From Halanaerobacter jeridensis (GTDB taxonomy: Bacteria > Bacillota > Halanaerobiia > Halobacteroidales > Halobacteroidaceae), in NCBI RefSeq assembly GCF_016908315.1, contig NZ_JAFBDQ010000012.1:43680-107679 (forward strand): a stretch of 64,000 nucleotides of DNA, in the 5' to 3' direction. Under the pieces are notes generated by a model. The model ran no database searches, was not told the DNA's origin, and saw nothing but the letters and a program-made list of their open reading frames with translations. A program made the translations under genes and the position numbers. Within the stretch, counting starts at the first letter, position 1. Each line of letters starts with the position of its first letter. This document shows positions 43,246 to 52,042 of this stretch, in pieces.

Positions 43246-45354
43246 ATTTTCAATAAATTTAAAGATTTAAATCTGCGTATGAAAATATTAATTGGAATTG
43301 GTCTAAGCTTTCTGGTGTTAATGGTATTGTTGATAGGGATAGTATCTTATCAATATAATAATTTATCATCAGAAGGTAAGGACCTTTTAGAAGAACAGTT
43401 ATTGAATAGAGAAAAAGTCCGAATTAAAAGTTTGGTTCAAACTCGAGCTAAAATTTTAGAGCAAGTGTATAATAGACATCGAGATGAGTTATCTCAGCAA
43501 GAAATTGAGGAGTTATTGGCTGAAATTAATCAGAAGGCTGACTTAGATAAAAATTATTTTTTCATTTACACTAATAGTGGTGAAACTATATCTCTCCCTC
43601 CTACTCCTTATTTAGAAGGAGACAATCGTTGGGACCTAACAGTCAGAGGTAGAAATTTAGTGCAAGAAATGAGTCAGTTATCTCAACAGGGTGGAGGGGC
43701 AATCAAATACCCCTACACTAATCATAATACTGGTGAATTAGGAATTAAGTATGGTTATATAGAACCGATTAAAGGGACTAATTATTTTGTTGGGGCGGGG
43801 ACTTATAAATCTAATTTTGATTCAATAGTTGATAAGATTAAAACTAAGGTAGCTAATATCAGAGATCAAACTTTTTATTTTTTAATTTTTGGATTTATAT
43901 TAGTAATGCTAATTATTTTTGAAGTAATTCTTATAATTTCTAATTATATTAATGAACATATCAATAAAGTGTTGACTGGATTTCAGAAAGTAATTAATGG
44001 TCGTTTAGATTATAAATTAGAACATGATAATGATGATGAATTTCAAAAGTTAGTGGCTGGTTTTAATTATATGGTAGAGCGGATTAATAATCTAACCTAT
44101 AGTGACCCCCTAACTGGTCTACCTAATATGAATTTTTTAGAGACAAGTCTTGGTTCAGAGTTAAAAAACATCCAGGATGAAGAAGAAACATTATATTTAT
44201 TGACGCTAGGAATTAGTAATTTTAGTTTGATTAATAGTAATTATGGCTATCATTTGGGTAATGAATTATTAGAACAAATTTTCTTACGCTTAGATGAAAT
44301 TATTGATAAAGAGACTACTATTGCTCGCAAGAGTGATGAATTTATACTTTATTTTAAGTCTGAAGCCCAAGAGGCTGAAGTAGAAACTTTAGGGGAAGAA
44401 ATAATTGAGCAATTAAGTACTCCTTATAATTTTAATGAACAATTAGTTTATGCAGAGCCCAAATTAGGTATAGCTAAATCGCAAAACGGTCAGACTAACT
44501 GTGACCGGTTAATTAAAAGATCAGAGTTAGCTCTTCATTTTGCTAATCAAAATGCTAAGGAAGTATTATTTTATAGTTCTGATATGCAGGGCCAATTATC
44601 TGATAGAGTTGACCTAGAATCTAAATTACGTAACGCATTAGTTAGAGAAGACTTTTTACTTCACTATCAACCATTAGTAGATAGTAGTAAAGATGAAATA
44701 GTAGGGGTTGAAGCATTAATTCGCTGGGATCATCCCCAAGAAGGAATGATTTCACCAGGACAATTCATTCCTATTGCTGAAGATACAGGCATGATAGTTG
44801 AAATAGGTGATTGGGTCTTAGAAGAATCATGTTGGCAGTTAAAAGAATGGCAGCAGCAAGGTTATGATGATTTAATGATGTCAGTTAATATTGCTCCTCA
44901 ACAATTTCAGAACTCTGCTTTTGTCGAAGAAGTAAGTTCTATTATAGAAAGAACGGGAATAGAACCTCAGTATTTAGAGTTAGAAATTACTGAACGGACA
45001 GTAATTGAAAATGTTGAATATACAATTGATATACTGAATGATTTAAAAGAATTGGGAGTTAAAATTGCTATTGATGATTTTGGGACAGGTTATTCTTCAT
45101 TAGAATATTTAACTGAATTTGCTATTGATACTTTAAAAATTGACCGTGCTTTTATTCATAAACAAAAGAATGAAGCAATTGTAAAAACAATTATTGTGAT
45201 GGGAGATAATTTAGAGTTATCTGTAATTGCTGAAGGAGTAGAAACAGAAGCAGAGTTAGAATTTTTAGCTCAAAACAACTGTTATCTATATCAGGGATAC
45301 TTCTATAGTCGTCCCCTTCCTGTAGCAGAGATGATTGAACTATTAGAAGCTTAA
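43246..45354 (+). CDS. Cache-HAMP-GGDEF-EAL membrane protein, likely phosphodiesterase, apparent ATT start
   Basis: The sensor has TM1 near the N-terminus, a Cache-like extracytoplasmic domain (NYFFIYTNSGETISLPPTP, GIKYGYIEPIKGTNYFVGAGTY), TM2, HAMP, GGDEF and EAL domains. The GGDEF domain is degenerate: the metal-binding strand reads LTLGISNFSLIN and the signature KSDEF. The EAL domain is intact (GVEALIRWD, EITERT, IDDFGTGYSSL, LKIDRAFI), so it is probably a c-di-GMP phosphodiesterase. No ribosome-binding site precedes ATG 43279. GGGAGGG at 43232-43238 lies 7 bases before ATT 43246, in frame, giving the typical N-terminus (M)FNKFKDLNLRMKIL. No NTG codon is available between the preceding stop (43213) and 43279. 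Confidence 0.85.
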   Translation: MFNKFKDLNLRMKILIGIGLSFLVLMVLLIGIVSYQYNNLSSEGKDLLEEQLLNREKVRIKSLVQTRAKILEQVYNRHRDELSQQEIEELLAEINQKADLDKNYFFIYTNSGETISLPPTPYLEGDNRWDLTVRGRNLVQEMSQLSQQGGGAIKYPYTNHNTGELGIKYGYIEPIKGTNYFVGAGTYKSNFDSIVDKIKTKVANIRDQTFYFLIFGFILVMLIIFEVILIISNYINEHINKVLTGFQKVINGRLDYKLEHDNDDEFQKLVAGFNYMVERINNLTYSDPLTGLPNMNFLETSLGSELKNIQDEEETLYLLTLGISNFSLINSNYGYHLGNELLEQIFLRLDEIIDKETTIARKSDEFILYFKSEAQEAEVETLGEEIIEQLSTPYNFNEQLVYAEPKLGIAKSQNGQTNCDRLIKRSELALHFANQNAKEVLFYSSDMQGQLSDRVDLESKLRNALVREDFLLHYQPLVDSSKDEIVGVEALIRWDHPQEGMISPGQFIPIAEDTGMIVEIGDWVLEESCWQLKEWQQQGYDDLMMSVNIAPQQFQNSAFVEEVSSIIERTGIEPQYLELEITERTVIENVEYTIDILNDLKELGVKIAIDDFGTGYSSLEYLTEFAIDTLKIDRAFIHKQKNEAIVKTIIVMGDNLELSVIAEGVETEAELEFLAQNNCYLYQGYFYSRPLPVAEMIELLEA

Positions 45355-45373
45355 AAATTAATAATGAGCAATT

Positions 45374-45410
45374 AAAAGACCGAGCCATAAAATTGGCTCG
45401 GTCTTTTGTT
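45374..45410 (+). terminator. Intrinsic terminator
   Basis: A 14-bp perfect stem (45374-45387 with 45394-45407) with a 6-base loop and T tract ends the GGDEF-EAL gene. Confidence 0.93.
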
Positions 45411-45607
45411 ATTTATTATGAATCGTAATAATTAAAAATAAATTAGAATAAATTTTATTACAGTTATAAGCACTGATTTATTACTATATAATTCTAAAAT
45501 TGTTTTATTTTTACATAAAATATGATATAATTTATTTAAGGTATTGCTTTTAATTTTTTAAATTATTGAACTATCTACAAGAAATCTTAATTAGGGGTTG
45601 ATTAATA

Positions 45608-47605
45608 GTGGGCAATGAGACTGAAAAAGTTGAGCAAGAACAAAGGCAGGTCAAAAAGAGTAGTTGGGAATTAAAGATTGGTTTACATCTGCTTAATAAA
45701 ATTGGAGTATTGTTGATTTTATTTGGAGTTATAGCAGGATTTAAATATTCTTATTCACATTGGATTAGTCGCTGGGTCAACAATTATGTTAAAGGAAGTT
45801 TCTTCTTTTTATTAGGCGGACTATTTATTGGCGGAGGCGAATGGTTTTATCGCGAAGATAAGCAGGTATTTGCTTTAGGATTATTAGGGGGCGGAATTTC
45901 TATTTTATATGCTTCTGTATTTTATAGTTATTTTTTGCTAGAAATAATTAATCTAGTTACTGCCTTTTTAATGATGATATTAATTAGTTTTACTGTAGTT
46001 GCTGCTTCACTACGATATAATTCTAAAACTATCTGTTCGCTGGGTTTGATTGGTGGTTATCTAACTTTTATAACTTATGCAATTAATTATCAACTATCAG
46101 GAGCTAGTTTATATGGGACGATGATTTATCTTTTAAGCTTAACAGCGGCAGTTTTGACTATATCATTTAAAAAAAGATGGATTATATTAAATTATATTAG
46201 TTTCTTTGCTAATTTACCTGCATTACTCTATTTAACAGGGCAGGTAAATAGTGAATTACTTGCTATTATCTATGCTGGGGTTACCTTTATTATGTATTTA
46301 GCTATAATATTAGCTTATCCCCTCAAACATCAAATGAGCCTTAGTATATTTGATGTATCTTTATTAGGTGTTAATACTGTTGTTAATAGCTTATTGCTTT
46401 ATAATTTAGTACTCAAAGCAGGATTGGATAACTTAGCGGGGATAATTACTTTAATTTTGGGGGCTATTTATTGGCTATTAGGAAAACTTGTTCAGCAGAG
46501 GATACCCAATGAGAAAAGTACTGCCTTTTTATTTTATGGGGTTGCTGTAATTTTAGCAGTGGTTTTAGTACCACTACAATTTGGGGTTAAATGCTTATCA
46601 TTAGGATGGCTAATAGAAGCTTTAATTTTAATAGTTTATGGTCATCTTAAGAAAATTGAAGTATTAGAATTCAGTGGTATTCTACTTTTAATTTGTAGTG
46701 CGTTTATCTTTATTAAAGTAGATTTAATAGTAGGATTTTTCTTAGGAGATGTTCACTACTTTAGTCTTAAATACTTAGCTTTTACCTTAGGCCAAATTGT
46801 GTTACTATTACTTTATTTATTTGATACTAAAACGGATGAAAGAAATGAAGATAGTCAGTCAAGATGGTGGCTTAATAAATTTAAATATTTTGTAGTAATC
46901 CATACTTGGATTTATTTATTGTATCAAAGTGGGAAATTATATAATAATTTAGTGAGTACTGGTGCTAATTATTATTTTTATCAGTCTGTAGTAGTAGCTT
47001 TAATTTCGATTGGCTATGGACAATTAATTAAAAGATTTAAATTAATTTATGATGAATTCATTAAATATTTTAGTCTTTTCCTTTATCTTTTTGGTGATGC
47101 CATCTGTATAGGAATTAATTTAACAATTCCAGTCTTTCTTAAGCCCCAAAATATGACTTTAAAGTGGGTATCTTTGTTAATATTAATAGCTTACAATATT
47201 ATTGTTTTCTTTAATTTTAAGGAATTACTCACTACAGTATTAAAGAAGAAGAAGTTTTCTCTAGAATGGTTATCAATTATCTTAAGTATATATTTGTTTG
47301 GGGTAATTACTACTTTTTTAGCTATTCAATTTAGATTAGGGCGACATAATCTATCATTTAGTATCTTTTATTTAATTTTAGCTTTAGCTTTTATTAGTTA
47401 TGGCTTTAAAAAGAAATTGATTTATCAACGACGTTTAGGTTTAGGATTAGCGTTATTTGCTACTGGGAAATTATTTCTTTATGATTTATCCTTATTAAGT
47501 TCAGGAGCTAAAATAGTGGCTTATTTTGTTTTTGGAGTAGTATTATTGACTATTTCATTCATTTATCAAAAGATGGAAGAAGCTTTAGAAAATTATGAGG
47601 AATAG
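45608..47605 (+). CDS. DUF2339 family polytopic membrane protein
   Basis: A 665-residue membrane protein with about eighteen to twenty hydrophobic helices. The early motif NKIGVLLILFGVIAGFKYSY, then GLFIGGGEWFYR and FALGLLGGGISILYASVFYSY, are typical of DUF2339 (predicted membrane proteins of unknown function). It starts with GTG (45608) behind AGGGGTTG. Its last 11 bases overlap the next small gene, so the two are co-translated and probably work together. No enzyme motif is visible in the loops. Confidence 0.85.
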   Translation: MGNETEKVEQEQRQVKKSSWELKIGLHLLNKIGVLLILFGVIAGFKYSYSHWISRWVNNYVKGSFFFLLGGLFIGGGEWFYREDKQVFALGLLGGGISILYASVFYSYFLLEIINLVTAFLMMILISFTVVAASLRYNSKTICSLGLIGGYLTFITYAINYQLSGASLYGTMIYLLSLTAAVLTISFKKRWIILNYISFFANLPALLYLTGQVNSELLAIIYAGVTFIMYLAIILAYPLKHQMSLSIFDVSLLGVNTVVNSLLLYNLVLKAGLDNLAGIITLILGAIYWLLGKLVQQRIPNEKSTAFLFYGVAVILAVVLVPLQFGVKCLSLGWLIEALILIVYGHLKKIEVLEFSGILLLICSAFIFIKVDLIVGFFLGDVHYFSLKYLAFTLGQIVLLLLYLFDTKTDERNEDSQSRWWLNKFKYFVVIHTWIYLLYQSGKLYNNLVSTGANYYFYQSVVVALISIGYGQLIKRFKLIYDEFIKYFSLFLYLFGDAICIGINLTIPVFLKPQNMTLKWVSLLILIAYNIIVFFNFKELLTTVLKKKKFSLEWLSIILSIYLFGVITTFLAIQFRLGRHNLSFSIFYLILALAFISYGFKKKLIYQRRLGLGLALFATGKLFLYDLSLLSSGAKIVAYFVFGVVLLTISFIYQKMEEALENYEE

Positions 47606-47813
47606 TAGAAAAATTAAAGTTATAATGGTTTTGATTTTGTTCTTAGTTCTTTTAATAAGTTATCCGAGTAGGGCAGGAGAAGAAGTAAAAGACGAGTCTT
47701 CACAGCTAAGAGAAGAAATTGATTGGGAATATATTTTCAATGTAGTTCTTGTTCTAATTTCCTTATTACTAGTGATAGTATTAATTACTAAATTAGATTT
47801 TTTAGAAAAGTGA
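47595..47813 (+). CDS. Small membrane-associated protein
   Basis: A 72-residue protein with an N-terminal signal/TM helix (IKVIMVLILFLVLLISYPSRAG), a short acidic extracytoplasmic stretch (KDESSQLREEIDWEY) and a second helix near the C-terminus (IFNVVLVLISLLLVIVLI). I do not recognise a family. Its start overlaps the DUF2339 gene by 11 bases, indicating translational coupling and a probable accessory role for that membrane protein. Confidence 0.7.
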   Translation: MRNSRKIKVIMVLILFLVLLISYPSRAGEEVKDESSQLREEIDWEYIFNVVLVLISLLLVIVLITKLDFLEK

Positions 47814-47951
47814 AATGTAGTTGTTTTAAATTAATGATAGAGATTTAAGCAGGAATTCATAGTACTAATATTTAATTAATAAAAGTAAGCATAATTTATA
47901 ATATTTAATCTAGTTAAAGTAGTATTTAAATAAGGAAAGGAGAATATTAAA

Positions 47952-48290
47952 ATGATTAAAGATATGATTGCAGGTTTATTTGGCAAGGGAGTAGAAGAGA
48001 TTACTCCTCAAGAAGTAGCAGATAAAGATATTCCAGTAATTGATGTGCGAAAGAAAAAAGCTTATCAACAAGGACATATTCCTGGGGCAATTAATATTCC
48101 TTATGGCGAATTTGAAAAAGATCATCCTAAATTAGCTAATCTTGATCAAGAACAAGAAATTGCTGTTAATTGTGTGATAGGAGCATCTAGCAAAAAAATT
48201 ACTAGATTGTTAAATGAAGCAGGTTATGAGAAAGCTAAAAGTATGAAAGGCGGTTTTAGAGCCTGGGATGATAAGGTGGAAAAAAATTAA
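47952..48290 (+). CDS. Rhodanese-like sulfurtransferase
   Basis: A single-domain rhodanese (112 residues). VIDVRKKKAYQQGHIPGAINIPYGEF is the conserved first half. The active-site loop is NCVIGASSKK, with the catalytic cysteine likely persulfidated in turnover. MKGGFRAWDDKV is the C-terminal signature. Such proteins shuttle sulfane sulfur and could supply sulfur to DsrE-type carriers or to Fe-S assembly; here that link is inference. AAAGGAG precedes the ATG, and a terminator follows. Confidence 0.93.
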   Translation: MIKDMIAGLFGKGVEEITPQEVADKDIPVIDVRKKKAYQQGHIPGAINIPYGEFEKDHPKLANLDQEQEIAVNCVIGASSKKITRLLNEAGYEKAKSMKGGFRAWDDKVEKN

Positions 48291-48305
48291 AATTCATATT
48301 TAAGT

Positions 48306-48331
48306 CCCTAGGTTAAGAGCCTAGGGTTTTT
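48306..48331 (+). terminator. Intrinsic terminator of the rhodanese gene
   Basis: CCCTAGG (48306-48312) pairs with CCTAGGG (48320-48326), followed by five T. Confidence 0.88.
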
Positions 48332-48460
48332 CTATGTATAAATTGCTCTATTTTTTAAATCTAATTATATTTTTTAGAAAAAAAAGAAGGAATGTTAGCT
48401 GGTGTTGTGGTAATATATGTATAAGAATATTTTTACAAAAGATAATAAAAAATAGTAAAG

Positions 48461-48513
48461 AGGAGGTGAAGGTCTGGTTATATATGGATATTTGAATGTG
48501 ATTTTATAACCAG
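48461..48513 (+). promoter_or_regulatory. Leader with strong ribosome-binding site, mini-ORF and hairpin
   Basis: AGGAGGTGAAGG at 48461-48472 is the strongest ribosome-binding site in this region, yet the real gene starts 50 bases later at 48522. Right after it is a hairpin CTGGTTATA (48474-48482) / TATAACCAG (48505-48513). Short frames begin here: GTG 48466 with 9 codons and CTG 48474 with 11 codons, ending at 48509. This looks like a translational control leader or leader peptide; it matches no riboswitch I know. Confidence 0.45.
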
Positions 48514-48521
48514 GATTAATT

Positions 48522-51500
48522 ATGAGTTTATACCATGAACAAGATTTTGATTCTACGCAACAACAATTTATTATTAATTATTTAAATAGTATTTGGAATA
48601 ATGTTAGAAAGAAGAATATAAACTCTATTTTTTTTAATATTGAAGCTGAAGAATTTGAAGAGGGATTTCCTCGCTATATTAAAGAATTTAAAGATGAATG
48701 CCTAATTTTAGAGGAAGAAATAGATAATAATTATAATCCACCGTATCAGCCTTTTTTAAAGTTTATAGCAGAGTATTTGCAGGATTATTCTCCTTTAGAA
48801 ATTGAAAAATATATTGAAGAAACAGATATTTATCAACTCCACAAACCTTTGTTCATTGATTTTTTTAATTCTAAACAAGCTCAAAGAAAAGAAGAAATAA
48901 TTTTAGAAGAGTTTAAATATGAACAACAGCAGATGTTAAGGTCGATTATCAAGTTATTAATTAAGTTGACTGAAGAACAGGGGCCAGTGCTAATTGTTAT
49001 TAAAAACTTAGAACAATCCAGTGCTTCCACTTTGAACATAATCCAACATATAATAAAAAAAGACTACCAAGTTCAATTAATGTTTTTAGTTTCTTTTGAT
49101 AAACGATATCGAGTTTTAATGTCTGGAGGCAGAAAGAAAAAGTGGGATCAGTTTATTAAGACTGTGGAAAGAGAAAATATGATCATTAATTTAAATCAGC
49201 AAGAAGAACTAAAACAAGGATTAAGTAATGAGGAAGAAGAAAATTTAGTTGGCGAAGAATTAATTGAGTTAGGAAGTCATTGCTTTAGTTTTTTAGCTTT
49301 AGATGAAGCCAAAAAATATTTAGAGGAAGTATATAATTATTATCAACAGCAAAATTTGAACTTAGATAGTGATAATTATATTAAATTATTAAATAAATTA
49401 GGTGATACTTATAACTATTTAAATGAAGATAATAATGCGTTACTTATTTACCAAGCCTTAGCTGATTATTTGAAAACTAAGAATCGAAGTAAAGAATTGG
49501 CTACTGCTTATCGTAAAAGTGCTGTGGTCCATTTTAAGAAATATAATTTAGAAACTGCTGAAGATTTAATAGATAAAAGTTTAAAATTAGCCCAAAATGA
49601 TGGTACAGAGCAGCAATTGTTTTTAATTTATTTTTTAATTTGTCTAATCCAAGAGAGAAAAAAGGAGTATAGTCCTAAACAGTGGCAAGAATTATATAAT
49701 AAAACTGTCTCATTAGGAAAAAAATTAGAATTATATAATACTTTAGCCTGTTTTTATACTCATTTTCATTATATTTACTATATTGAAGTAGTAGAACAAA
49801 ATAACCAGGAAGCAATGAAAAATTTACAAGAGCTAGTAGATGAAAATAAAAATGCAAAAGATAACAATAATAGATTAATGGAAGATACCTACTATAAAGA
49901 GGTTTTAAGAATTGCTCAAGATTATGATAATCAGTATCGTCTGGCAGCAGCTTATCAATTGAAGGCTGTAATTTATGGGGGCAAAGGGGATAAAGAACAA
50001 GTTTTAAAGTACTACAAGAAGAGTGAAAAGATAAAAGAAGAGTTAGATATCAAACGTGAACTAGCTTATATTTATAATGGTTTAGGGCATCATTATTTTA
50101 CTTGCGAAAATTATGAACAAGCTTATGATTATCATAATCAAGCTTTACAATGTTTAAGAGAAGTTAAAGATTATCATGAAATTGCAGTAACTTGTTTAAA
50201 TCAAGGCTTGAATTTATATTTTGCTGGAGAACATCAACTATCTATTATCTATTTAACGGAGTTGTTAGAAATATTGCGTGTGCTGCAATTAGAAATCTTA
50301 ATGTATCAATCACAGGGGAAATTATATTCCTTATTAGGTATTAATTATTTAAAAATAGGTAATTTTGCTAAAGCGGAAGAATGTATGCTAAAATTAAAGT
50401 TTGAAGGTGTTGATAAGAGTAGTGGAGATATTTTAGAACCATTCTTTGTAGAATTGTTTACTGCTCTATATTATAAATCTCGAGGTGATTATCAACTAGC
50501 TAAGAAATATTTTTCTAAAGCTTTAGTTTTATTAAATAATATAAATTATGATGTAGAATATATTTATCCTCATTTTTATTATGAATACGGATTAATGTAT
50601 AAAAAGATTGACCAGCCAAAAAGAGCAGAAAAGGTATTAAAATTAGGTTTAGAATATTGTGAAAAACTAGATTATAATTTTTATAAAAAATTAATTTTAC
50701 AGCAATTAGGAATTGAGAAAGAAATAGATGAATTCTATTTTGAAGAAGTTAAGTTTGACTTTGATTGGATTGCTGAATCAGCTGAATTAGAGGAGACATT
50801 AAATAAGTTTCACAACCAAATGAGTCGGGTTAAATTTTTGAATCGAGTGCAGGATATGCTAGTTAAAATTGAAGAAAAAGAAGAATTAATCAATAAAATA
50901 ATGAAATTAATAGAATATAATTTTTTAGCTGAGTATAGTAATTTGTTTTTAAAAGAAGATGGTGAGTGGGAAAATTATTTTGCTTCTGAGCAAAAGTTTG
51001 TACAAAAAATCGAAGTAGAAAAATTAATTGCCAAAATGACTGCTGCTGGAGAAGAAAAATTAGTTGATGGTCGTAAAGATAATTGTGAAATCAAAGATTT
51101 AGTTGGTGATTTTAATACTTTGATCTTTATTCCTTTAAAAATAAAGGACGAGATAATTGCTTGTTTGTTCTGTTTTACTGTGAGTGGAGATTTAGAATTG
51201 ACAGTTGATGATTTACAGATTTTATCTATCTTGGGTCAGCAATTAGCAAATGCTTTAGAAAAGATTGCAAAAGATGTAGAATTGAAAGAGGCTTATGAAG
51301 AGTTACAGGATTCTTATAGTAAAGTGTTAAAATTATCTAAAACTGACTTCTTGACAGGTCTGTATAATAGATTTGAGTTAATTAAAAAGTTGAATCAAGA
51401 GAAAAGTAGAATAGAGCGTTATCAAAATTATGATCCAAATTATTATTCGGTAATGTACATTGATCTTGATAATTTCAAATATTATAATGATCATTTCGGA

Positions 51501-51881
51501 CATGATATAGGAGATTTAGTTTTGTGTAAATTTGCTGAGTTATTAGAACATGGAACTCGTGATGTTGATTTTGTATCTCGCTTTGGTGGAGATGAATTTG
51601 TAGTTGCTTTACCAGAAACTAAAGCTGTCTGTAGTTATAATGTAGCTAAAAGAATACAAAGTAGGTTAGTAGAAGTAGAGCAATTTAAAGTAGATATTGA
51701 AGAGAAATTAGGAGAGGAAATAAATATTGCTCCTGAAAAAAGATTAACTTGTTCTATTGGTATTGCAGAAAATGATCCGGACAATCATTTGAGTAATGAT
51801 CAATTACTGAAGAGAGCTGATCAAGTATTGTATACCGCTAAAGAAGAAGGGAAAAATCAAATTAAAATTTGGATGAATTAA
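48522..51881 (+). CDS. Degenerate STAND-type NTPase/TPR/GAF/GGDEF diguanylate cyclase
   Basis: A 1119-residue cytoplasmic protein. Residues 1 to about 230 resemble the ATPase region of adenylate-cyclase/LuxR-type STAND proteins: PVLIVIKNLEQSSASTLNII aligns in style with the usual Walker B LLVIEDLHWADPSTL. No Walker A loop is present and the acidic Walker B residue is replaced, so ATP hydrolysis is unlikely. Residues about 245-750 hold about eight TPR repeats (for example ELAYIYNGLGHHYFTCENYE). A GAF-like domain (about 790-920) and an intact GGDEF domain (DIDLDNFKYYNDHFGH-like strand, SRFGGDEFVVALPET) follow. It should make c-di-GMP under control of a protein or small-molecule signal. AGGA precedes the ATG. 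Confidence 0.85.
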   Translation: MSLYHEQDFDSTQQQFIINYLNSIWNNVRKKNINSIFFNIEAEEFEEGFPRYIKEFKDECLILEEEIDNNYNPPYQPFLKFIAEYLQDYSPLEIEKYIEETDIYQLHKPLFIDFFNSKQAQRKEEIILEEFKYEQQQMLRSIIKLLIKLTEEQGPVLIVIKNLEQSSASTLNIIQHIIKKDYQVQLMFLVSFDKRYRVLMSGGRKKKWDQFIKTVERENMIINLNQQEELKQGLSNEEEENLVGEELIELGSHCFSFLALDEAKKYLEEVYNYYQQQNLNLDSDNYIKLLNKLGDTYNYLNEDNNALLIYQALADYLKTKNRSKELATAYRKSAVVHFKKYNLETAEDLIDKSLKLAQNDGTEQQLFLIYFLICLIQERKKEYSPKQWQELYNKTVSLGKKLELYNTLACFYTHFHYIYYIEVVEQNNQEAMKNLQELVDENKNAKDNNNRLMEDTYYKEVLRIAQDYDNQYRLAAAYQLKAVIYGGKGDKEQVLKYYKKSEKIKEELDIKRELAYIYNGLGHHYFTCENYEQAYDYHNQALQCLREVKDYHEIAVTCLNQGLNLYFAGEHQLSIIYLTELLEILRVLQLEILMYQSQGKLYSLLGINYLKIGNFAKAEECMLKLKFEGVDKSSGDILEPFFVELFTALYYKSRGDYQLAKKYFSKALVLLNNINYDVEYIYPHFYYEYGLMYKKIDQPKRAEKVLKLGLEYCEKLDYNFYKKLILQQLGIEKEIDEFYFEEVKFDFDWIAESAELEETLNKFHNQMSRVKFLNRVQDMLVKIEEKEELINKIMKLIEYNFLAEYSNLFLKEDGEWENYFASEQKFVQKIEVEKLIAKMTAAGEEKLVDGRKDNCEIKDLVGDFNTLIFIPLKIKDEIIACLFCFTVSGDLELTVDDLQILSILGQQLANALEKIAKDVELKEAYEELQDSYSKVLKLSKTDFLTGLYNRFELIKKLNQEKSRIERYQNYDPNYYSVMYIDLDNFKYYNDHFGHDIGDLVLCKFAELLEHGTRDVDFVSRFGGDEFVVALPETKAVCSYNVAKRIQSRLVEVEQFKVDIEEKLGEEINIAPEKRLTCSIGIAENDPDNHLSNDQLLKRADQVLYTAKEEGKNQIKIWMN

Positions 51882-51913
51882 AACTCTTGAGCTGTTGCTC
51901 AGGAGTTTTTTTT
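51881..51913 (+). terminator. Intrinsic terminator
   Basis: AAACTCTTGAGC (51881-51892) pairs with GCTCAGGAGTTT (51897-51908) with one G-T pair and a run of T follows. It overlaps the stop codon of the GGDEF gene. Confidence 0.9.
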
Positions 51914-52042
51914 GCAATAACTTAGACAAAAATTGACAAAATTAAAGGAATTTTTATTTCAAAGTAGAATAAACTAAATGAAGATAAAAAATTTAGAAAA
52001 ATTAAGAGTTGAAGGTAGAATTAGACTTTAAGGGGGGGGTTA

